From NCBI RefSeq assembly GCF_018139545.1, contig NZ_JAGSPJ010000002.1:558001-622000 (forward strand): a stretch of DNA of 64,000 nucleotides, written 5' to 3'. This document shows, piece after piece, positions 41,000-53,304 of this stretch. The notes under the pieces were generated by a model that saw only the letters and a list, made by a program, of their open reading frames with translations, did no database searches and was not told where the DNA came from. Numbering within the stretch: position 1 is the first letter of the stretch; every line of letters starts with the position of its first letter. The position numbers and the translations under genes are program-made. The DNA comes from Affinundibacterium fentianense (GTDB taxonomy: Bacteria > Pseudomonadota > Gammaproteobacteria > Burkholderiales > Burkholderiaceae_D).

Positions 41000-41944
41000 C
41001 TAGGCATACTTCTGACGAATACCTAAAAGCGCCTCACGTGTCACAGGTTGCGCCAACTGTTCAAGCCACCATTGCAAGGCTTTTCCTTGCTGCTGTTTCG
41101 CAGCCCGACGCCACACATAATAACTTTGTACGCGTTGTTGTGCTCGCTCAACTTTTTTCTCGACCAGTCGTCCCGTATCCAAATATGACTGAGCCACGCA
41201 GGTCGGCAAGAAACCAACGCCTAAACCGCGTACCTGCGCATCCAATTTTGCGGGTAAATCCGCTACTGTGAACACATCTTGACCACTCAATAGGCCAATC
41301 GACATGCTACGACCATGTTGCACACTATCTGCAATTGCGACTGCCCGATGTTGACGAATCACTTGATCAGACAGAGGCTCAGGTGCGTGCACTAAGGGAT
41401 GATGCGGTGCAACCGCAAAAGCAAAATAAACACACCCCAACAACTCGCGTTGCAAGCCCCCCTTAGGATGCGCATCCATGACAGCGCCTAACGCTAAATC
41501 TGCTTGCCCCGTCATCAGCGCTTCTAAGGTCCCAGACAAGGTTTCCGTGCGCAATTTTAACTTGGTGGGTGGCTTCATTTGAAAAAAATCCTCACACAAA
41601 TCCATCACCGTACCTCGGTCGATAATACTATCGATTGCAATGGTCAACTGCGGTTCCCATCCTGTTGCGACACGCTTTACACGATTCGCGATCGCATCGA
41701 TTTCAAGTAGAAAGTGGCGTCCCTCTTCCAATAATTCCGAGCCAGCGGCAGTCAACCTTGCTTGGCGTGAACTGCGATCAAAAAGTAGAACATCCAACGC
41801 ATCCTCAATTTGGCGTACGCGATACGTCAAAGCACTGGGAACCATATTGAGTTGCCGTGAGGCGGCCGCAAAACTACCTGAATCAGCAATCACTTGCAGC
41901 ATGGCCAAAGCTGCTGGCGTTAACACATCGCGCGGAGAGTTCAT
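41000..41944 (-). CDS. LysR family transcriptional regulator
   Basis: A 314-residue LysR-type regulator. The N-terminal winged helix has LQVIADSGSFAAASRQLNMVPSALTYRV at about residues 17-44, followed by a linker helix and the type-2 periplasmic-binding-like effector domain (LTIAIDSIIDRG, GQADLALGAV). It is divergent from the small membrane-protein gene at 42159 with 214 bases between, where its operator probably lies. Pirin and DoxX genes about 1 kb away could also be targets; LysR genes often accompany them. The effector is unknown. Confidence 0.9.
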   Translation of the reverse strand: MNSPRDVLTPAALAMLQVIADSGSFAAASRQLNMVPSALTYRVRQIEDALDVLLFDRSSRQARLTAAGSELLEEGRHFLLEIDAIANRVKRVATGWEPQLTIAIDSIIDRGTVMDLCEDFFQMKPPTKLKLRTETLSGTLEALMTGQADLALGAVMDAHPKGGLQRELLGCVYFAFAVAPHHPLVHAPEPLSDQVIRQHRAVAIADSVQHGRSMSIGLLSGQDVFTVADLPAKLDAQVRGLGVGFLPTCVAQSYLDTGRLVEKKVERAQQRVQSYYVWRRAAKQQQGKALQWWLEQLAQPVTREALLGIRQKYA

Positions 41945-42158
41945 TACATCCCAATGTCAGAGGTCCAAAATTATACAAATAATTTAAATGATGCCATTGA
42001 ATCTTTATCCTCGCTGAAGTTTTATAAACGACGCCACGCCATGCTTAAACGTAGGTGTGCAATTTTGAATTGCTATGGTGTCGAGAATTGTTATTCATTT
42101 GCAATTGTGTTAATTTTCGGTTTTATTTTTTTAGCTATCGATTTATTCTGGAGTACAC

Positions 42159-42644
42159 ATGGATCAAGAAAATCAAAACAGTATCGCGTCCAACATCACC
42201 AGTCTCGGTGGCAAGTCATGGACCGCTTATGTCCCTGTTGTTTTGCTAGGCTTGCTTTTGCTAGGCGTGCTGACCCCACTCGCTTCGCTTCTTTCAATAG
42301 GTGTTGGGGTGGTCGTGGGCATTTGCTCACTTGCCGTGCTGCTCTATCAATTTCTTGAATTGAAGAGCTATCACCTTTATTTTGACGATGTCGGTGTATG
42401 GATCTATTCCGGCATCTTACCTTGGAAAAAGGGCGTGGCAGGTGTCAAGTGGCGCGATTTAGATGAGGCAACATACACCCAATCACTTGGTAGTTGGCTG
42501 TTTAAATCATACTCTATCCGTATTGGACATCGTTTTACGAAATCCAGTGAGATCGTGCTCAGCCATATGGCGAATGGGCAAAATATTGTTATAACGATCA
42601 ATCAACATCATCAAGACTTAATTCGAACAAGTGGCTTGAATTAG
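42159..42644 (+). CDS. Small membrane protein with PH-like C-terminal domain
   Basis: I do not recognise a named family. The 161-residue protein has two adjacent hydrophobic segments (about 21-43 and 45-65) and then a soluble C-terminal domain rich in beta strands (SYHLYFDDVGVWIYSG, VKWRDLDEATY, SYSIRIGHRF), a pattern seen in bacterial PH-like domain proteins. GGAG lies 6 bases before the ATG, so it is likely a true gene. It is divergent from a LysR gene and convergent with doxX, with a hairpin between. The function cannot be inferred. Confidence 0.65.
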   Translation: MDQENQNSIASNITSLGGKSWTAYVPVVLLGLLLLGVLTPLASLLSIGVGVVVGICSLAVLLYQFLELKSYHLYFDDVGVWIYSGILPWKKGVAGVKWRDLDEATYTQSLGSWLFKSYSIRIGHRFTKSSEIVLSHMANGQNIVITINQHHQDLIRTSGLN

Positions 42645-42748
42645 TCACATGATTCGTGCTTGTGACACATAAGAGTTATTGAGGTAGAAATCTCCAATCC
42701 GTATCGCATCCACGGGTCGGCAGTACACTCCCACCACCAATTTAATAT

Positions 42749-42782
42749 CGAGACGCACTGGTTGTTAACACAGTGCGTCTCG
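42749..42782. terminator. 12-bp perfect hairpin between convergent genes
   Basis: CGAGACGCACTG (42749-42760) pairs perfectly with CAGTGCGTCTCG (42771-42782) around a 10-base loop, between the genes at 42159 and 42798. Neither side has a strong T-run, but the location suggests transcription termination. Confidence 0.55.
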
Positions 42783-42797
42783 CTCAAAACAAAGAAA

Positions 42798-43208
42798 CTA
42801 ACTCACACGACGAGCATCGATGCTCCACTGACCTCCGCCAAATGCAGCCAAGACCATTAAACCACCAGCGACGGCTATATTTTTGAAAAATAATAATTGG
42901 GTGACATACGCTTGGTCTGCTGGGACGGCCCAATAGGCATGAAAAATAAATGAGGCAAGCAAGGTAAAGAATGCCAACGCGATAGCTGCCCACCGTGTTC
43001 CCAAGCCGAATATCAATGCCAGGCCACCGACAATTTCCAGCGCCAATGCAGCTGCAGCAGCTAAGGTAGCGGCTGGCAAACCAACCGAAGCAATATATCC
43101 CACAGTTCCTTCAAATCCATTTAATTTTGCGAAGCCAGCTGGCAAAAAGAGTCCCGCTAACAATAAGCGTCCTACTAAGGCACCTGCATTTTGTAAAGTT
43201 GTTGTCAT
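42798..43208 (-). CDS. DoxX family membrane protein
   Basis: A 136-residue membrane protein of the DoxX family with four hydrophobic segments. The first carries GRLLLAGLFLPAGFAKL and the second the family's LALEIVGGLALIFGLGTRWAA; FHAYWAVP follows, and the fourth is AVAGGLMVLAAFGGG. DoxX-like proteins are associated with quinone- or thiol-linked redox chemistry, but members of this subgroup lack a defined role. It lies 141 bases downstream of the pirin gene on the same strand, a frequent pairing in proteobacteria. Confidence 0.88.
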   Translation of the reverse strand: MTTTLQNAGALVGRLLLAGLFLPAGFAKLNGFEGTVGYIASVGLPAATLAAAAALALEIVGGLALIFGLGTRWAAIALAFFTLLASFIFHAYWAVPADQAYVTQLLFFKNIAVAGGLMVLAAFGGGQWSIDARRVS

Positions 43209-43349
43209 GATGTTTCCTTTTGATAAATTGAGATATGAAACACCGAGCAGCCCGGGTTAACGCGAAGCTCGATGCAACGATAATGTCTGCTAAATAATTA
43301 AATACGAGGTGGCACAAAGGTGCCAAACAAAACGCCCGCTAACGCAATA

Positions 43350-44051
43350 CTAGGCCGCGAGATCAAACACTAAGACTTCTGCGTCGCGGCCCTTTTGTAA
43401 CGAAATCCGCGTTTCTCCCGCCATTTTTAAGGCGTCGCCGCCGACAAGTTGTTGTCCATTCACTTCCAGTTCGCCACGAATCAAATGCACATATGCTTTG
43501 CGCTCAGCATTCAAAGTTAAACTTGCCTCCTCCGCACCATCGAACAATCCTGCGTAAAGGCGAGCATCGGCGTTCATTGAAACAGAATCGAAGGCACCAT
43601 CTGGCGACGCAACTAATGCCAAAGCGCCGCGTTTACTCGCTGCTGGTATCGTTTTTTGCTCGTACCCGGGTTGAATTCCTAATTGCGATGGTTGTATCCA
43701 AATTTGCAGAAAATGGGTGGTTTGACCATCGGCGTGGTTGAATTCACTATGTCTAACACCAGTGCCAGCACTCATACGCTGCACGTCACCAGGAGGTATT
43801 CCTTTGACATTTCCCATACTGTCTTTGTGTGCCAATTCGCCACTCAAAACATAGCTGATAATTTCCATATCGCGGTGCCCGTGGGTACCAAAGCCGGTGC
43901 CTGCGGCGATGCGATCTTCATTGATGACCAAAAGATTGCCCCATCCAAGGTGTTCAGCATCATAGTAATTGGCGAATGAAAACGAATGATAACTTTTCAA
44001 CCAACCGTGATCAGCATAGCCGCGTTCCTGCGATTTTCTTAAGCTCAACAT
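43350..44051 (-). CDS. Pirin family protein (YhhW-like bicupin)
   Basis: A 233-residue bicupin. The N-terminal cupin has the metal site in FGTHGHRDMEIISYVLSGEL (two His and a Glu) with RHSEFNH supplying the third His; the C-terminal cupin lacks metal ligands, as in E. coli YhhW. Some pirins act as quercetin 2,3-dioxygenases, others as redox-sensing regulators; which applies here is unknown. The doxX gene follows. The roughly 230 bases upstream show no operator I recognise. Confidence 0.92.
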   Translation of the reverse strand: MLSLRKSQERGYADHGWLKSYHSFSFANYYDAEHLGWGNLLVINEDRIAAGTGFGTHGHRDMEIISYVLSGELAHKDSMGNVKGIPPGDVQRMSAGTGVRHSEFNHADGQTTHFLQIWIQPSQLGIQPGYEQKTIPAASKRGALALVASPDGAFDSVSMNADARLYAGLFDGAEEASLTLNAERKAYVHLIRGELEVNGQQLVGGDALKMAGETRISLQKGRDAEVLVFDLAA

Positions 44052-44280
44052 GATTTTCCCTACCTTTCATTTTTCCCCATCGCAAGCCACTTGCTTGCGA
44101 TGCGATAGGTAAGATTATGAGGTAAGTATTCATCATATAGAATGAATGAATTTGAAAGCATCATTCAAATATTTTGAACACTAACGACCAATGTATTGGC
44201 TCATTAAAAGTCTTTAAGAACCTCAACATCTCTGAAGATTAAACGAAGTGAAACCTACGTCTAGAAAGTTGGGGCGGGAT

Positions 44281-46653
44281 TTAGATTGAATTTGACGTGC
44301 GCTCATCCATTGCCCGTTCGAACTCTTCGGCAGCTTGCGGACGTCCAAAGAAATAGCCTTGATACAAGTCGCAACCGTACTCCATCAACAGTTGCTTTTG
44401 TTCGGAGGTCTCTACCCCTTCCGCGATCACATTCAGGCCTAAACTTTTTCCTAAAGCGATCACTGTTCGAACGATGGACGCATCATTCAAGTTGGTGGTG
44501 ACATCACGAACAAATGACTGGTCGATTTTGAGTTGACTCAGCGGCATCAGTCGCAAATAGCTTAATGACGAAAAACCCGTACCAAAATCGTCAAGCGAAA
44601 AACGCAAACCAAACTTTTGTAGTTCACGCATTTTCGCGACCACCAATTCAACATCGGAAGCCAACGCACTTTCGGTTAACTCCAACTTGAGTTTCTCAGG
44701 ACGCACTCCAGTTTCTCGTAAAATAGCTTCCACCTGCTGAACGTAACTTGCCTCATTAAACTCATGCGAACATACATTGACCGCAATGCTTAAATGCTGT
44801 CTGCGTGGATCACTTTCCCATAGCTTCAACTGTTCACATGCGGTTCTCATCACAAAACGCCCGACGGGTACAATCAGACCTGTTTCTTCTGCCAATGGAA
44901 TGAATATGGCAGGCGAGATCATGCCACGTTCTGGATGAAACCACCGCACCAAGGCCTCAGCACCGACGACTTGTCCTTGTTGATTGACTTGCATTTGGTA
45001 ATACACGCGCAACTGTGAAGTAATACCAGCAACAAAATCCTGCTTAAATTGCTCGCGCGCATAGAGACGATCCAGCAAACTGCGATCAAACTTTACAATC
45101 TGATGGCGACCACGCCGCTTCGCTTCGGCGACTGCTAGCTCAGAAAATTTCAATGCGTCATCAGTGCTAATGCTGGCATCACCTATTATTGTCAGTCCAA
45201 TTGAGGCAGGACATTCGATTGCCATAGTCGGGAACTGTATCGGTGCATCCAGGATTGCCATCAGTTGTTGCGCCACTTTCTCGACATTCAACTCTGCGTT
45301 GTGGCGATCAACATCAAGATGTTTCAATAGAACGATAAATTCGTCACCTCCTAAACGCGAAATCACCATGTCATCATCTTCGAACGACTGCAATCGTTTG
45401 GCAATTTCAATCAATAATTTATCGCCAACATCATGCCCACGCGTGCTGTTTATGACGCCAAAATTATCCAAATTAATTAAGACTAAAGCACACAAAACGT
45501 CGCCATCGCTAACTTCAGAAATCGCGTCCTGCAAACTTGCTAATAATTCCGTGCGATTGCACAATCCTGTTAGAAGATCGTAATGAACCAAATGATCCAT
45601 CGCAGCGTCTAGCACACTGGTTTCATCCAAGCGTTTCGTCGCGATGGGATGAGCCGTATCGGAACGGATCAAAGCAAAATGTTTGGCAGCATCAGCCAAG
45701 CGGATCAACGGCTTGGCAATTCGACCTGAAACGATCCATGCGATTCCAGCAAATAGGACTGCCATCAATATACTAATCCCATAGAGCATTTGCCTACTTT
45801 CTTCCACGACCGAAAGAGCAAATCGTTTGTGTTCGCGCACAACAACAGTCCAACCAAGCCCCTCTTTAGGAATATCGGTTAACACTCTTTGGGTCGCAAC
45901 CAAATACTGGTCATTCGATGTCACGGCGCGAATATCTCCAATAGCCTCAGTTTGCGCAACCTGAAACTTCAAGAGCCAATTTCCTTCTCGATTAGCAATC
46001 AGCACTTCAATCGGCGTTTTTTTACGGCGTTTTTCCAAAGTATTCGAGACGACTTCATGCACCCATTTCCAAAATAAATGCGCGGATAGGACTGCACTAA
46101 CGCGTTGATTCACCTTCACAGGGACAGCCACATCCACAAAGCGAACAGGCTCATCACTTTGATCTCGTCGGAAATAGTGGTCAAGTAATTTGGCGTCGTG
46201 AGGATCGCTCACATAATCAGCATTGAAACCTTCTTTGAACCAAGGTCGTGACGAGACATCCGCCCCCAACAACAATCCATCTGAGCCAGACATGATTCGT
46301 CCATCGGCTCCAGCCAAGCCTATCCATGCGTAGATGGGCTGGCGTTTCTTTAAGTTGCTAATGACTTCATCGACGGCAGAGGTTTGAGTAAGTTGAACCT
46401 CGCGAAGTAAATCGGCCAAGAGGGCTAGCTCTCGCTGTCGGTCTTGGAGATCTTTTACCAAGGTGTGGGCAATTTCGTCCGCTGTCGCATCGAGAGATTC
46501 ATTGGCTGCTGTTTGCAAACTTGCTTCGAAACGCATTTCGAGAAACAAGGTCAACGCGATACCGAACAATAACCAAAGCATACCCATCACGAGTGAGATG
46601 CGTGCCCTCATGCTCCTAGTCGGTGAAAGTCTGCTCAACCATTGTCTCATCAT
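44281..46653 (-). CDS. Membrane-bound GGDEF-EAL protein with periplasmic dCache-like sensor
   Basis: A 790-residue c-di-GMP protein. Membrane segments near residues 20-40 and 292-312 flank a periplasmic region with Cache-like features (GRIMSGSDGLLLGADVSSRPWFK). GGDEF is intact in the active motif (near 434-438) but the usual RxxD inhibitory site is not evident (DDDMVISRLGGDEF). The EAL domain has GAEALVRW (near 565), ELTES, DDFGTGFSSLSYL, KIDQSFV and EGVE, so phosphodiesterase activity is likely. The start at 46653 has GGAAAG upstream; longer in-frame starts to 46731 lack a ribosome site. The ligand is unknown. Confidence 0.92.
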   Translation of the reverse strand: MMRQWLSRLSPTRSMRARISLVMGMLWLLFGIALTLFLEMRFEASLQTAANESLDATADEIAHTLVKDLQDRQRELALLADLLREVQLTQTSAVDEVISNLKKRQPIYAWIGLAGADGRIMSGSDGLLLGADVSSRPWFKEGFNADYVSDPHDAKLLDHYFRRDQSDEPVRFVDVAVPVKVNQRVSAVLSAHLFWKWVHEVVSNTLEKRRKKTPIEVLIANREGNWLLKFQVAQTEAIGDIRAVTSNDQYLVATQRVLTDIPKEGLGWTVVVREHKRFALSVVEESRQMLYGISILMAVLFAGIAWIVSGRIAKPLIRLADAAKHFALIRSDTAHPIATKRLDETSVLDAAMDHLVHYDLLTGLCNRTELLASLQDAISEVSDGDVLCALVLINLDNFGVINSTRGHDVGDKLLIEIAKRLQSFEDDDMVISRLGGDEFIVLLKHLDVDRHNAELNVEKVAQQLMAILDAPIQFPTMAIECPASIGLTIIGDASISTDDALKFSELAVAEAKRRGRHQIVKFDRSLLDRLYAREQFKQDFVAGITSQLRVYYQMQVNQQGQVVGAEALVRWFHPERGMISPAIFIPLAEETGLIVPVGRFVMRTACEQLKLWESDPRRQHLSIAVNVCSHEFNEASYVQQVEAILRETGVRPEKLKLELTESALASDVELVVAKMRELQKFGLRFSLDDFGTGFSSLSYLRLMPLSQLKIDQSFVRDVTTNLNDASIVRTVIALGKSLGLNVIAEGVETSEQKQLLMEYGCDLYQGYFFGRPQAAEEFERAMDERTSNSI

Positions 46654-47268
46654 CGAAGCTTTCCAAAATGACTTCCTGAAATTCGTTTGTGCAAAAAACA
46701 GGGAACGCATCAAATCAATCGACAAGAACATTTCGTTAAGTTCTGCAATTGCCAGCTTAGATCAATTCAACGACATTAACTCGGCCTTCGCGAGAATTTC
46801 TATCAACGGGTTCCAATGACTTATTGCACGGATATTGCACGGAACGCGATGATGTCAATGCATGCAGTATTCATTTGGCTTTGCGTATGTGCAGGATCAA
46901 AACAAACTACGTCGTCAGTTGAATTCTTGCAATCGCACTCACCGCTTACCATAGGCAACCTAGTCGTAGGTGAACATTGACTTACCTCTGCATAGAGCGA
47001 GGTTTTGGTTTCCGCGCAAATTGAACATCGCTGACAGATGGTACATTGAAAGGGAAAGAAATTGCCAGTTTCGTCAGTAAAAAAACGAGGAGGAAAGTAA
47101 CTTGCTTACCACAGTTGGCACAGCGTGTTGGAATCGATTGACGTTGGCACTAAACGTCATTCTGCAACAGCTATGATGATTTTTTTGAAATACAGTAAAT
47201 TGACAGATGACATACGGTCGAGCAAAAAAAGGATGCTACCGCAATCGCCTAGCGTCAGATAGGAAGCG
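46654..47268. other. Gene-free stretch between GGDEF-EAL gene and katG
   Basis: A stretch of about 600 bases with no convincing ORF, tRNA or strong terminator on either strand. It should contain the promoter of the minus-strand gene at 44281. I see only short imperfect repeats, such as CCTA-GTCG-TAGG near 46960. Confidence 0.5.
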
Positions 47269-47319
47269 CACAAAACATCGTGTCAAATTGCACCCGTGTT
47301 CACAACACGATGTTTTGTG
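47269..47319 (-). terminator. 15-bp inverted repeat downstream of katG
   Basis: CACAAAACATCGTGT (47269-47283) pairs perfectly with ACACGATGTTTTGTG (47305-47319) around a 21-base spacer, starting 19 bases after the katG stop. The run of four T lies inside the stem, so this is an atypical terminator or a two-fold protein site. Confidence 0.5.
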
Positions 47320-47337
47320 AGTTGATGGCTAAACTGC

Positions 47338-49686
<2,349 letters not shown>

Positions 49687-49803
49687 CTAATTGCCACAGC
49701 ACATCGATCGAATTCCCCCGTGCTATGTCATGACGGTAGGATCGTGAGTCGATCGGTAACGGTATCCCGCAGAGTTTTTCTACTGCACGAAAATGCGCCT
49801 GCG

Positions 49804-50736
49804 CTACAACTGCGGTGTATGCATCAATGCTAATAATTGCTGGCGCAACCAAGCGTTCGCTGGATCGCGTTCGGCACTAGCGTGCCAATACAGATGAGCA
49901 TCAATCGTTTGCGTTTCCAATGGAAAGGCGCTAATACAATTGGAAAATTGTGCATTTGCAATGGTTGCATATTGTTCGGGCATGGTTAACAACAAATCGG
50001 TTTCGCTGACAACCCGACAGGCCGCAAAGTAGTGCTGACAACGCAAGACAATATCGCGCCGCCATCCTTCTCGATGAAGTTCAATATCTTCCAAACCCAT
50101 TCCCTGGCGCCGTGAAGAGACAAGCACATGTTGTTGTCCAAGATATTGCTGCAAACTCATCGACGTATTTCCCGCAGGCCCTAAGCTAGTATGTGCTTGA
50201 CGTGACAATACGACCAAGCGGTCACGCGATGCCCTTTGTTGATGGATGGCCGCAGACATAGGACTAGGCACTTCTAGCACTAAATCCAAACTACCACTGG
50301 TCAATTCTGATTCGATATCGCGTCGGTCAACCCGCACGCTGGACAATCGTATTCCAGGGGCGTCCTGCGCTAGAAGGCGCAACAAAGGAGGCAAAATTGT
50401 CGCTTCAAATACATCGCGCAATCCCAAATGAAAATGGCGCTGCGTTTGCCTTGGATCAAATCGCTGTCCGCTGTGCAAACTGGCTTCGAAACACTGCAAT
50501 CCCTGTCTCACTTGAACAATGATGCTGCGGGTAAATTGGGTCGGCGCCATCGTTGCCCCCTGACGCACAAACAAAGGATCATCAAACATCGTCCGAAGGC
50601 GCGCCAACGCATGACTGAGCGCGGGCTGACTCAGATTCAATACCTGACTAGCACGTGTGATGTTGCCCTGGCTATAAATAGCGTCAAGCACGACAAATAA
50701 ATTTAAATCGGTACGAGATATATGCATGAAATTCAT
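49804..50736 (-). CDS. LysR family transcriptional regulator (likely controls the 50838 operon)
   Basis: A 310-residue LysR-type regulator of the NodD/LeuO-like subgroup. The helix-turn-helix has LDAIYSQGNITRASQVLNLSQPALSHALARLR at about residues 17-48, written here as its parts AIYSQGNITRASQVLNLSQ and PALSHALARLR; the effector domain follows. It diverges from the acyl-CoA dehydrogenase gene with 101 bases between. That spacer contains ATTCA-TT-TGAAT (50754-50765), a LysR-type dyad candidate. The effector is unknown. Confidence 0.88.
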   Translation of the reverse strand: MNFMHISRTDLNLFVVLDAIYSQGNITRASQVLNLSQPALSHALARLRTMFDDPLFVRQGATMAPTQFTRSIIVQVRQGLQCFEASLHSGQRFDPRQTQRHFHLGLRDVFEATILPPLLRLLAQDAPGIRLSSVRVDRRDIESELTSGSLDLVLEVPSPMSAAIHQQRASRDRLVVLSRQAHTSLGPAGNTSMSLQQYLGQQHVLVSSRRQGMGLEDIELHREGWRRDIVLRCQHYFAACRVVSETDLLLTMPEQYATIANAQFSNCISAFPLETQTIDAHLYWHASAERDPANAWLRQQLLALMHTPQL

Positions 50737-50837
50737 TATGCCATATTCATATCATTCATTTGAATTATTTAAGCGTTCCTCGTATGCTCCATTAAACGGA
50801 TTTTCACCAAGCTAAGGCTGCCTTTTGAAAGTACACC

Positions 50838-52091
50838 ATGAACTTCGCACACTCTGAGAATGCACAAGCCCTGATCGCACGACTACAAAACTTTATGCGC
50901 GAGCATGTCATACCGGCTGAAAAGATTTATGCATCACAGTTACAAGGTGGTACAGATTGGACGCAGTGGCGCCAACCCGAAATCATGGAAGAACTGAAAC
51001 GCAAAGCCAAAGATGCGAGCTTGTGGAATTTGTTTTTACCAGAAGATGGCGCGCGTCTCACGAATGTCGACTACGCACCTCTCGCAGAGATCACTGGTCG
51101 ATCGATGATTGCGCCTGAAGTCTTCAACTGCAATGCACCTGATACCGGCAACATGGAAGTGTTGGTGAAGTATGGCTCAGAGCAGCAAAAACGCGATTGG
51201 TTACAACCGCTGATGGCTGGACAGATTCGTTCAGCGTTTTGTATGACAGAACCTGAGGTTGCATCCAGCGATGCCACCAACATGCAAGCCACTGCAGTAG
51301 TTGAAGGCGATGAAATCGTTCTCAATGGTCGCAAGTGGTGGAGCTCTGGGATCGGTCACCCAAATTGCAAAGTCATTATTTTCATGGGACGCAGTGTCAG
51401 TGCCGATGACACACACACCGACAAGCACCATCAACATTCCATGATTTTGGTGCCACTCGACACCGCAGGAGTGCAAATCGAGCGCATGCTGCCGGTCTTC
51501 CATACTTTTGATGAGCCCTACGGACACGGCGAAGTCAGCTTTCGCAATGTTCGGCTTCCTCTTAGTGCTGTGATTGGCGGTGTGGGGCGAGGCTTTGAAA
51601 TTGCACAGGGTCGCCTTGGTCCGGGTCGAATACACCACTGTATGCGCGCAATTGGCGCGGCAGAATACGCTTTAGAATTACTCTGCGAACGTGCACTACA
51701 GCGAGTCGCATTTGGCAAACCCTTGGCTAAGTTAGGCGCCAATGCCGACATCATTGCGAATGCAAGGATGCGCATTGAACAAGCCCGTCTCCTTACGCTC
51801 AAAGCGGCTTGGATGATGGATACGGTTGGCGTCAAGTCAGCAATGAGCGAAATTTCGCAAATCAAAGTGATTGCACCGAATGTCGCAACCGATGTTATCG
51901 ACGCTGCAATGCAAATTCATGGCGGCGCTGGATTATCAAACGATTTCCCATTAACTGCTTTATATGCCTATGCGCGTGTATTGCGCATTGCGGATGGACC
52001 AGATGAAGTGCATCGGGGAGTGATCGCAAAACTAGAATTGAAACGTACCACCAATCGTCTCGCCGCTATAGGCGATGTGTCAGACGTGTAA
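50838..52091 (+). CDS. Acyl-CoA dehydrogenase family protein (ACAD10/11- or LvaC-like)
   Basis: A 417-residue flavoprotein of the acyl-CoA dehydrogenase fold. FAD-binding stretches are [16 protein letters not shown] and [16 protein letters not shown]; the C-terminus has [14 protein letters not shown] and [11 protein letters not shown]. In classical acyl-CoA dehydrogenases the last motif reads YEGT with the catalytic Glu; here it is ADGP, the form seen in the ACAD10/11 group and its bacterial relatives. Because an APH-type kinase gene follows, a role in converting phosphorylated 4-hydroxyacyl-CoA to enoyl-CoA is a reasonable inference. It is the first gene of a four-gene plus-strand set. Confidence 0.9.
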   Translation: MNFAHSENAQALIARLQNFMREHVIPAEKIYASQLQGGTDWTQWRQPEIMEELKRKAKDASLWNLFLPEDGARLTNVDYAPLAEITGRSMIAPEVFNCNAPDTGNMEVLVKYGSEQQKRDWLQPLMAGQIRSAFCMTEPEVASSDATNMQATAVVEGDEIVLNGRKWWSSGIGHPNCKVIIFMGRSVSADDTHTDKHHQHSMILVPLDTAGVQIERMLPVFHTFDEPYGHGEVSFRNVRLPLSAVIGGVGRGFEIAQGRLGPGRIHHCMRAIGAAEYALELLCERALQRVAFGKPLAKLGANADIIANARMRIEQARLLTLKAAWMMDTVGVKSAMSEISQIKVIAPNVATDVIDAAMQIHGGAGLSNDFPLTALYAYARVLRIADGPDEVHRGVIAKLELKRTTNRLAAIGDVSDV

Positions 52092-52168
52092 AAGTGCAGC
52101 GCAACCAGCTTACCAGCGACCAGATCTCAAATCGCGCTGGCGCGACCAAAAGGAAGAAAGGAAATTGC

Positions 52169-53230
52169 ATGTTAGATCAAGCGACGACTGTACGCATGGG
52201 TGAAGAATTAGATCTCGACAAACTCGCCACGTTTTTGCATGACCAAAATCCCGCATTCAATGGAACGCCCGACATCGCACAATTTGCAGGCGGAGCATCT
52301 AATCTAACCTACTTACTCCACTATCCAAAAATCGACGTTATTCTGCGGCGCCCACCGTTTGGCCACCGCGCAAAATCAGCACATGACATGCTGCGTGAAG
52401 CAGCCATTATGCGCGCGCTGAAGCCAGTCTATCCTTATGTCCCGCACGTGATCACCACCTGCCAAGATGAGCACATCATGGGCTGTGACTTCTACGTAAT
52501 GGAGCGACTGCATGGGATCATTCCACGTAAAAATTTACCGAAAGAACTTGTCCTAAGTCCAAACGAAACCCGCCAACTTTGCCTGAATGTCATCGATAAG
52601 TTAATCGAACTCCATCAAATCGACTACCAAGCTGCCGGACTAGCATCACTTGCCAAAGGCGCGGGTTATGTCGCTCGTCAAATGCAAGGTTGGTCTGATC
52701 GCTATCGACAGGCGAAGACCGAAGATGTAGGCGATTTCGAAGATGTCATTCAATGGTTACAAGCACACATGCCAGCAAGCGACACCGCCACCTGCCTGAT
52801 CCATAATGATTTCCGTTTCGATAATGTCGTATTAAATCCCAGCAAGCCCTGTGAAGTAATTGGCGTGCTCGATTGGGAAATGGCGACACTCGGTGATCCT
52901 CTGATGGATCTGGGCAATACCCTAGCCTACTGGGTACAGGCCGACGATGATGCAGTTTTTCAATCAGTACGACGCCAGCCTACACACTTGCCGGGCATGC
53001 TAACGCGCCAAGAAGTCATAGCTTACTATGCACAAAAGACGGGTTATGCCGTCGATCATTTCGATTTCTACGCGATCTTTGGTTTATTTCGACTCGCTGT
53101 CATTGTGCAACAAATCTACTATCGTTTTTTCCATCAACAAACCAGCAATCCGGCATTTGCTGAATTCGGAAAATTAAGTTTGTACCTAGAACAACGTTGC
53201 TCACGATTGATAAAAGAGACTTCGCGCTAA
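52169..53230 (+). CDS. APH-type phosphotransferase (ACAD10/11 kinase- or LvaA-like)
   Basis: A 353-residue aminoglycoside-phosphotransferase-fold kinase. It has the nucleotide loop AGGASNLTYLL, the lysine-equivalent region VILRRPPFG, the catalytic loop HNDFRFDNVVL (Asp and Asn) and the metal-binding GVLDWEMATLGDPLMDLG, the form typical of the ACAD10/11 kinase domain. The ATG at 52169 has AAAGGA 6 bases upstream; the frame extends back to 52094. It follows the acyl-CoA dehydrogenase gene with which it is fused in vertebrates. LvaA of Pseudomonas putida phosphorylates 4-hydroxyvaleryl-CoA; the same chemistry is inferred here. Confidence 0.9.
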   Translation: MLDQATTVRMGEELDLDKLATFLHDQNPAFNGTPDIAQFAGGASNLTYLLHYPKIDVILRRPPFGHRAKSAHDMLREAAIMRALKPVYPYVPHVITTCQDEHIMGCDFYVMERLHGIIPRKNLPKELVLSPNETRQLCLNVIDKLIELHQIDYQAAGLASLAKGAGYVARQMQGWSDRYRQAKTEDVGDFEDVIQWLQAHMPASDTATCLIHNDFRFDNVVLNPSKPCEVIGVLDWEMATLGDPLMDLGNTLAYWVQADDDAVFQSVRRQPTHLPGMLTRQEVIAYYAQKTGYAVDHFDFYAIFGLFRLAVIVQQIYYRFFHQQTSNPAFAEFGKLSLYLEQRCSRLIKETSR

Positions 53231-53304
53231 AGCAGCGGGAGCAAAAGAGCCTTCGAACCAGTGACGGACAGAAACGATCCTTAAGTATTTTTTTGATTGG
53301 AAGT

